NCBI RefSeq assembly: GCF_001625215.2
Contig: NC_030383.2
Span: 2,058,779-2,122,778, forward strand
DNA length: 64,000 nt
Source of the DNA: Daucus carota subsp. sativus
Lineage: Eukaryota; Streptophyta; Magnoliopsida; Apiales; Apiaceae
Direction: 5' to 3'
Shown here: positions 56,136 to 64,000 of the stretch, in pieces
Numbering within the stretch: the stretch's first letter is position 1
Layout of the letters: each line of letters starts with the position of its first letter
The notes under the pieces: model-generated
What the model was told of the DNA's origin: nothing
What the model saw: the letters and a program-made list of their open reading frames with translations, nothing else
Databases searched by the model: none
Made by a program: the position numbers and the translations under genes

Positions 56136-58222
56136 ATGCAAGAACTTGAAACCCTAACACAAATTCAAGATCCACCAATAGGCTTCAATCTGTTGCCAAA
56201 TCTGAAACCCCCCAACAAAACTTTAACTTTTCATCAAATCTCTGTGCTTTTTCTCACTTTCTTGGCTTATGCTTCGTTTCATGCCTCAAGAAAGCCTCCT
56301 AGTATTGTGAAATCAGTGTTGTCCCCTCAAGATGGTGATGATTCTCATTCTGGGTGGGCCCCATTTGATGATTCTCATGGGCCACATAGGTTAGGGGAGC
56401 TTGATCTTGCGTTCTTGTCAGCCTACTCTGTTGGGATGTACTTTTCGGGGCATATTGGTGATCAGATTAATCTTCGGGTTTTTTTGAGTGTTGGGATGGT
56501 GGGGAGTGGTGTTTTTACTGTGGTTTTCGGGTTGGGGTATTGGTGGGATGTTCATGTGTTGGGGTTTTTTGTGGCGGTGCAGATTGTGTGTGGGTTGTTT
56601 CAGTCGATTGGTTGGCCTTGTGTTGTGGCGATAATGGGGAATTGGTTTGGGAAATCGAAGAGAGGGTTGATTATGGGTGCATGGAATTCGCATACGTCGG
56701 TTGGGAATATTGTTGGTTCGGTTGTGGCTTCGTCGGTTTTAGGGTTTGGATGGGGTTGGTCTTTTGTGTTACCTGGAATTTTGATACTTTTGGTGGCGGT
56801 TCTGATTTATTTGTTTCTTGTTGTGTGTCCGGAGGATATTGGGTTAGAGTTGACGGATAAGGAGGTTGAGATGAGTGTGGAAGGAGAGGCATTGGTGAAT
56901 TCGGAGAAAAAGGAAACCGAGGGTGTGGAATTGCACGAGGGAGAGAATGTAGAGTCCAAGGCTGCTATTGGGTTCTTGGAAGCGTGGAGGTTACCCGGTG
57001 TGGTGCAATTTGCATTTTGCCTTTTCTTCTCGAAACTGGTTGCTTACACATTCTTGTATTGGTTACCATTCTACATAAGGCACACAGGTACTTGCTGGCT
57101 CACTATGTTTTCTTGTGAAGTTTCAATACTTTTGATTTGGTAGAAATGGATTTCTGTTCAAGGGTTTTGCATACATTGCCAATTAAAAGATAGCTAGGAT
57201 TTGTAGCTTAAAACTAGGTGTGCCTTCACAAAAGTTAGTGCTCTGTATCTGGCCATTGGTTTGCAGAATATTTATGACCTGATGTAGTAATAATCTATCA
57301 TCTATACATAAGTATACACTTCAAACATAAATCTTAGACCTCCAGTGCTTTTAACTTGCCTCCATTTGATAGAATCTATTGTCGCCTTAGGCTCGGACCA
57401 ACTTTTTCTTGGTTTAACACTTCATAATTATTACATATACATGGCAAGCAGGTAACAAGTTAAGTTGCAAGAATTTTTAGAATCGCAAAACCTGCCCTCC
57501 TAGGCCAAGCCTGTGGTGACCACATTCTTGTAACTCATATAGAAGAATAATTGATTTTGTTAGGTTAAAGTTGTTCTTGTGACTGAATTAGCAAAAAGCA
57601 GGATATGTGTGTATTTGTTAATGTGACTATACCACGGTGAAGTAGAAGTACTGATATACATTTCTGTTTTTTTGCAACTGTAGCTGTTGCTGGTGTGCAT
57701 TTGTCGCACAGAAGTGCTGGGATCCTTTCCACAATCTTTGATGTTGGAGGAGTTATCGGAGGAGTTCTGGCGGGTTATATATCTGATTTGATTGAAGCTC
57801 GTGCAGTTACATCAGTCATGTTTCTGATATTATCGGTTCCTGCCCTCGTGTGCTACCGCATTTATGGGAGCATATCTATGTTTGCAAATGTTTTCCTAAT
57901 GTTCCTATCAGGATTGCTTGTAAACGGACCATACTCATTGATAACAACTGCAGTTGCAGCTGATCTTGGTACGCAGAGTACAATTACAGGAAACTCTCGT
58001 GCTTTGGCTACTGTAACTGCAATTATAGACGGTACTGGATCTGTTGGAGCTGCTCTTGGTCCACTTCTTGCTGGATATATTTCAACTAGAGGGTGGAACA
58101 GCATATTCTTTATGCTTGTTCTATCTCTTTCTATTGCAGGGTTATTGTTGTTCCAAGTTGTTAAAAGCGAGATCAAAGGGAAGCAGAATGCGGGAAGATG
58201 GCTTTGGCTTGGCACATGCTAA
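56136..58222 (+). CDS. Glycerol-3-phosphate transporter-like MFS protein
   Basis: Two exons, 56136-57087 and 57684-58222, encode 496 residues; the junction splits a Thr codon (CACACAG|GTACTT ... CTGTAG|CTGTTG). It is a major facilitator protein with about 12 hydrophobic segments. Family landmarks: FLAYASFHASRKPPSIVKSV in the first helix region, GELDLAFLSAYSVGMYFSGH, GLFQSIGWPCVVAIMGNWFG, RGLIMGAWNSHTSVGNIVGS, FYIRHTAVAGVHLSHRSAG, FDVGGVIGG and DLGTQSTITGNSRALATVTA. The charged loop between halves (about 240-280) is variable. Plant relatives are phosphate-starvation-responsive putative glycerol-3-phosphate permeases; substrate here is inferred. It converges on the PP2C gene. Confidence 0.93.
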
Positions 58223-58299
58223 TGTAGGCAGCGCCGCTCCTCTACTGTATTTAAACCAGACATATGATACGAGAAGCTTGCCTAGAACATAAATTCACT

Positions 58300-59196
58300 T
58301 TTTTTTTTAATTTCTTCAAAGTTGTTTTTCTGATGTAAAGCGATCATGTACAAACTTTGTACCATACTACAGTATATATACACAAATTTTTGTGACAATC
58401 AATTTTACTCGTTTCATTTGTTAAGTACTTCTAATCATATTCAAGTATAAGCTTCTGGTGTATAAGCATGATGGGAATCATAATTAATCAGTTGACCTAT
58501 TGATTCATAATTAACTGAGAATTTATCAGAGATATTTTGAATAAATCAACAATTTTCAGTCAAATAGGAGTGTAATTGGCAAATCAGTAAAATATTTTTA
58601 AAAGATTTGGGATTTTTAGAACAATGGCTATAAGGTATTAAGGTATGCTTAGATTTTAAAACAAACAGTAAAAATTTGATGTACTCAGAAATCAGAATTG
58701 GAAAATTATATCAAGCTACTTGCAAATAAATCTCATGTATATCAGGTACTGATCACAATGTGCTACATTATAATTCATGCCCTGGATTACAATGTGCTAA
58801 ATCATAATTCATAGGTACAACCAGCTAAATTGTTCAAATATAACTTCCTACACTTGGCAGTGAGTTCTCATTTCAAACACCACATAGAACATAGTTTGCG
58901 ACGCAACATTTGTGAAACGACACAGGACCATACAACTTGGACTCACAAACCCATCTACAACTTGATGTCCCCCAAAGTGGAATACAATGGTATTCTTCCC
59001 TCAAATCTTATTGCTTTTTCTCAACAATTCTGGCAAGCAATTGCAGTTTTAGTTATCTATATTATTTCCTAGGGATGAATATTATTTACAACAATCACCT
59101 AATTTATCACAAGGTAGTCTATCATTGTGTCATCGTCCATCATCATCATCATCATATTATATATTTGTTGAATTGCCAAGAATATTAGTGATCTCT
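58300..59196. other. Convergent intergenic region
   Basis: 3' UTRs of the transporter and the phosphatase. About 58480-58640 is a copy of the dispersed repeat (AATCAGTTGACC...TTTATCAGAGATATTTTGAAT...AAATCAGTAAAATATTTTTA...GGGATTTTTAGAACAATGGC). A (CAT)n run lies at about 59138-59156. Confidence 0.5.
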
Positions 59197-62100
59197 CTAT
59201 CCATCAAGATGAAACCTGAGATTTTGAAGCCCCTCTGCGGAAATGCTCCTCCGGACTCTTCCCCTTTGAATCACCATGTTAGGAGGTGGCTCTAAGTGAA
59301 AACAAACAATCACCACTGTCAAGTTGTCGATTGCTCCCCTCTTCATCGCTTCTTCCACAACTTCTTTGCAGCATAGCTTCACATCATTGTGTTCCTGGAG
59401 TCTCCTACGGACATAATCTACTGCATTTTGGCTACGAAATACGTCCCAGATTCCATCACTACCAATTATCAAGAATTCATCTTCCTTTGTAAGTGTTACT
59501 AATTTAAGTTCTGGTTCAGCACTAAGGGGACCAGTTTGGGCACCATTTTCTTTCAGTCCTTGGATATGCCAATCACCTAATGCTCGAGTGACCCCCAACT
59601 GCCCATTTAAATAGCCATCATCTATGAATCCACCCAAGGACTCGATTCTCGTCCGTTCAATGTTACAGCAAGGCCTGTGATCTTTTGACATCTCCATGGC
59701 CACTCCATGTCGAGATAAGACTGCCCGACAATCTCCAGCATTAGCGACAAGTAAAGATCTGCAGAGACATCACATTTTGTTAACATCAAACAACAAGAAA
59801 TTACATTGGAATTCCTCCATATTTTGCATATTCAAAAGATGTATTCTTGGCCACTGGGAGTCGGATCAAAATACACAGATTCATGTAATCTAGGAACCGC
59901 ACAAAATTTTGGGTCCAGTTTTTGGTGTAGGGCAGCACAGAGAAAACATTAATACTCTGCTGTACTGTCATAAATTGTTAACATCAAGCTAGAATCTTTT
60001 CCAACGTAACTGAAAATTTGAGATGCCAAACCTAGTGTGAGGACCCTTCCACAGCAAGTTGACTCTTTTTATGATCCTAAGATAAAGAGCTAAATTTAAA
60101 CAAATGTTGAGAAAATAGAAGTACAACTCACCTCCCAAATATCATTGCAGTAAGTGCAGTTGTTCCAGATGACAAGGCAGACTCAACGGAGCATGACTTA
60201 GCAAAGGCAGCATCAGTCTCCATGAATGATCTTGAAATTACTTTTTCGAGTTCAATAGGAAAATCAGCATCCTCGACAATGACCCTCGGCAAATGATCTC
60301 TAACAAAATGGGCTGCACTCTTCCCCCCATGGCCATCAAACACCTGCAAATTAATTGCTAATTCAGACCTATATATAACTAATTAACAAAATAGGATATA
60401 AAATAGATGCCTAATGGGGAAGGGAAAAAATATAGTAAAAGGAAGCGTGTCCCTCAGCACCCAAATAGCCATATTATCAGTATATCATATTTGTCTAATC
60501 TTGTGTTTTCGTACTACACACTCATATCCCCACACCCATATCCTTGCTTCTTCACCATTATTGGTATAACCACATGTTGCTCCATATACTTCCCTTTGTC
60601 TAAAAATCACATCTGCATCTTGCAGGTATACACTACCAGCATGATCATAAATCATAATATTGTTATATGTATGTTTCTTAATAAGGTTGTGATACGGACC
60701 GAGGTTAAACTTTGAGATCCATAATCTGTTGTACTAATTTTTAGGATTTAGCCAACTGACCACATCATTGTGTTGCCTTTGATACAGGAAAACATAAACA
60801 TGTCCACTAATTTTATGCGACCGCATGTAAGCCATGTGATTAACAAACTATCATACTATCCAAATAAAGACATCTAATTACTCCATTAATAACAACATAA
60901 GCAACATTACTCGACCAAGTACACAACACTACAACAGCGTATTAGTTCCCCGTACAAGTTGCGGTGACAACTTAATTTTTCACCACATCAATTAGTTGTC
61001 ATCATTGTCAATTCTGTCAAGTAAGAATAGTCGAAAAGGACTTACACCATAGAAGGAGATAGCTTCCTTGCCAAATGGATAACCAAACTTCTTAGCAAGG
61101 TCTGCAATACATATGTGAGTATCCTCCATGTAAGACCGATGACCAATGTCAGACCATTCGCCAGAACGAAGGGAAGGCATGAATTCACTTAACAAGTTCT
61201 GTTTTTTGTCAGCAACAACTGTATCTTCACATATCTTCTCGAGCTGAAAATAAGAGGGATTGGACAATTTTAATTTCAGAAAAAAGAATAACAAAAGCTA
61301 TATATCTGTTTGCATTAAACATAACGTATATACTGGATCTGGAATTCGCTATGATGTATCTGATGATTAAAATTTACATTCTATGGAAAAACAAGCATTC
61401 CAAAACCAAAAAATTAACAATTGCAATTATTAGAAAACCAGACAATATACCGATGTACAAGAACATGATAACTTAAGAAAAGCAGTTCTGCCGTGTGGTT
61501 GGAAATTTGCAGGAGAAATGACAATGATCTATGTGCAATTGCTTCTGAAATCTGGCTTTAGGCTCTAGCATGCAGGGTGATAGAATAGACACATGTGACA
61601 TCTCCAAGGGGACGACATAGAGAATATCCATAAATATACCATAGGTTCTAGGCTTCTAGCAAGGACTAAGATATATAATTTTTTGAAACTTTGAATATAT
61701 TTCACCTCATTTTTAATAACGCAGTGGACCTAAATCGTAACTACTGTGGATTAAAAAGCAACGAATGAATAAAGAAGGTACATTAGATGATAAATCTGAA
61801 AAAAGGAGAATATAGAAGATAAATTATAATAGCGGGAGGATTCCATTATAAATAAATAAATGAACAGATCTTGTCCAGAATAATTCTTTATGATAAGTGG
61901 AAACCAAATCACAACTAGCTTCACTTTTTGGTTAAAGTACACGTCCAATTGTACTAATCATAACTTATAAGTTCAGTAGGGGCCTAATATAAACTCGCCT
62001 ACAGATCTAATACTTACATTGATAGCTGGACATAATTAACAAAACAATCGTTTATGGATGATTACATAAATCATTAAGCTCTAGTATGTAAGTTCATTAG

Positions 62101-63812
62101 TCAGACACCACACAAAAGAACTAATCATTATTGAGTTAACACGGCACATTTTACATTGAAATATTAGCCAGTCTCACATCCATTTTAAGATTTGTGCAGA
62201 CCATAGAAGCTATCATATACATAGGGCGACTAGCCAACTCAAGTCCATTCTCTCTTATCTTCTGGGAAAAAAAAAAGAGAGAGACAAAATGCCCAAGGAG
62301 GATAGCAACTTCTACTGTAACCTATAGGCTAAGTGACTGTTCGGCTTCATAACTAAAACACTGTTTTCTATTTTAAAAAACAGGGAGACGGTTTTCAGAA
62401 AACAGATGTGGTGTTTGGTCCCGTTTCAAAACGGTTTCCAGAAATATATAATTAGAAAACAGTTTTTTAAAACATGAAAATGTTTTGTCTGTATATAGAA
62501 AACAGAAGTAAGGCCAAAAAACACTTAAGTTTGTCACGTGGGACTAATAAACCCTGGACAAAGGACTTATGTGCTTCAAGTCTATACAGAGTTCAGTCCT
62601 TAAGTTGTTTCATGGACCAACATGTTAAGGGTTTAATTGCAATATATTAGGGGGAAATTATAATTCTTGGAAACATAGTGCAAGGGTTAATATATATGGA
62701 AGTTTATCCAGAGAAATCTTGTTGTTTCATCAACCATTCCCACTACAAATAGTAGCTGGAGAATTTAAGCTACTATCACAGGCACTCGAATAAATAAAGC
62801 TACCAGTTCCTTGAAAGTTGCGGTAAGCTACAAACATGTAAATGACAAATTAAGAACGAACCTTAACCCTCCACCAAAGGTGACCACTTAGTGACACTTC
62901 ATGAATATGGCTCACTTATCAATTATTTAGAGATCGATGGAATAAGATATAGAGCACAAAAATATAGATGTATCCAACATAACACAAGGGAGTTACCTAA
63001 TACTTAAACCCAACGAAGCCAAACAATAAATTCCATATTAACTAAGAAAACTTAATTACTAATTGTATGAGAAGATCCTCTCCAAAAAACTTATCAGAAA
63101 TAATATACAACAAAACCTAAACACACTATCTAGTGGATGCCCCTCCTATCGTAGATACTCCTCTCATTAAAACAAGAGATGAGATTCGAGCAATCATTGA
63201 GGCATATGTGTGGGATTATCATGTAAAATCTATGTGGATGCTCACTTGCCTTCCAAAAACAAAGCATATCCAGCAAAATCAACCAAATAAGAAGTAAAAA
63301 CAGGTAGTTACATAAATTCCCATGGTACAGCAAACTATAAGCCAAAAAAAATATTCCCTATACACATCAAAACCAAAATTCAAACTATGCAACTAAACCA
63401 ATCAACTCAAACAAAAACAGATCAAGATCATAATTTGAAAACACACACATAAATAAACCAAACAACAAGCAACCCAAATTGACCAACCACCACAAAAAAC
63501 ACACCAAGACTTCATTTTTACTTTGACCAAACAAAAACCCACCAAAACAAGCATCAAACAAACCAAAAAAATCACAAAAAACAAAGAAAAAAGACATATA
63601 CATACAGGAAATGAATCACCCAGATGGCCAATCTGCTCAGAATCATCATTTCCATCACCAAGATCACATTTTGACAAGCTTTTACCCCAATTCTGGATCT
63701 GGGTATCCACCAAATTGACAGGCTGCTGCTGCTGCCATTCCTCCTCGGGATTCTCGCCACAACCCAGCTTCTCCATTCCTTCACAAACTTGCTCTGTGTC
63801 TTGCAAACACAT
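59197..63812 (-). CDS. Protein phosphatase 2C (PP2C 27 / PP2CG1-like)
   Basis: Four exons on the minus strand: 63812-63606, 61243-61046, 60343-60132 and 59758-59197, encoding 392 residues with all junctions in phase. The ATG at 63812 is the first in the deduced transcript; a second Met lies 12 codons on. After a variable, acidic N terminus (about 1-90) the PP2C domain shows DIGHRSYMEDTHIC, VFDGHGGKSAAHF (metal-binding Asp), SGTTALTAMIFGRSLLVANA, GDCRAVLSRHG, LGVTRALGDW, GSDGIWDVF and RGAIDNLTVV, all the usual metal ligands. The tail RRSISAEGLQNL is typical of this plant subgroup. These are Mg/Mn-dependent Ser/Thr phosphatases; Arabidopsis PP2CG1 has been linked to salt and ABA responses, a role not shown here. 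The first intron is 2.36 kb. Confidence 0.95.
61244..63605 (-). other. Large first intron of the PP2C gene
   Basis: Intron 1 is much longer than the others. About 62330-62520 contains repeated GTTTTC and AAAACAG words (AAAACAGGGAGACGGTTTTC, AGAAAACAG) and a GTTTGGTCCCGTTT-like stretch, possibly a degenerate MITE. No coding exon is recognised within it. Confidence 0.55.
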
Positions 63813-64000
63813 TATAAACCACCCACTAGTTAAAAAATTCAATCTTTCTTTAATAAAAATCTGATCTTTATAGTGTTTGAGCAACTTGTGTGTTTCACAA
63901 GGGGAGAGAGAGAAGAAAGGAATCTAAAAGCCCAATAATTTATTAAAATTTTGAAGAATACAGGGAGATATATAAGGTTTTTCTGTTGGGGAAGTTATAG

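Overview
This is a nuclear genomic window from a flowering plant, most likely a eudicot. It is AT-rich, its genes are split by GT-AG introns, every recognisable product is a plant protein, and transposable elements sit between and inside genes. I cannot fix the species from sequence alone. Exon boundaries were read by eye from splice signals and protein-family conservation; there is no transcript evidence.

Layout. 0-7 kb: mostly non-genic, with a fold-back MITE at 123-303 and a 5'-truncated L1-type LINE (2148-5124, minus strand) that itself carries a hAT-like MITE. 7-12.3 kb: a plant-specific basic protein of unknown function (7171-7758, +) and an intronless TM9SF/nonaspanin membrane protein (10200-12170, -), with a Tourist-like MITE between them. 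13.4-17.3 kb: Stowaway and Tourist MITEs, a 5' fragment of a CYP28-type cyclophilin gene, and an inverted duplication carrying two head-to-head 63-codon genes. 18.36-25.84 kb: a roughly 7.4 kb LINE insertion bounded by a 16-bp target-site duplication, with a decayed RT-RNase H frame and several intron-like segments. 26.5-29.4 kb: an intact two-exon CYP28-type chloroplast cyclophilin gene whose intron has grown by repeated internal duplication. 29.4-37 kb: intergenic, with five more MITEs.

37-64 kb is gene-rich: a class II KNOX homeobox gene (+), a PB1-domain Raf-like kinase (-), V-ATPase subunit D (-), a conserved plant gene split by a 926-bp solo LTR (+), a Mutator-type palindromic MITE, a short poly(A)-tailed retroposon, a glycerol-3-phosphate transporter-like MFS gene (+) and a PP2C phosphatase (-).

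The genes do not form an operon or an obvious pathway; several are housekeeping or signalling genes in ordinary plant arrangements (KNOX/Raf and transporter/PP2C are convergent pairs; V-ATPase D and the LTR-split gene are divergent). The unusual content is structural: an intron-bearing LINE insertion, a head-to-head duplicated microprotein gene, an exon-duplicating intron, and an LTR that has broken a conserved coding exon.
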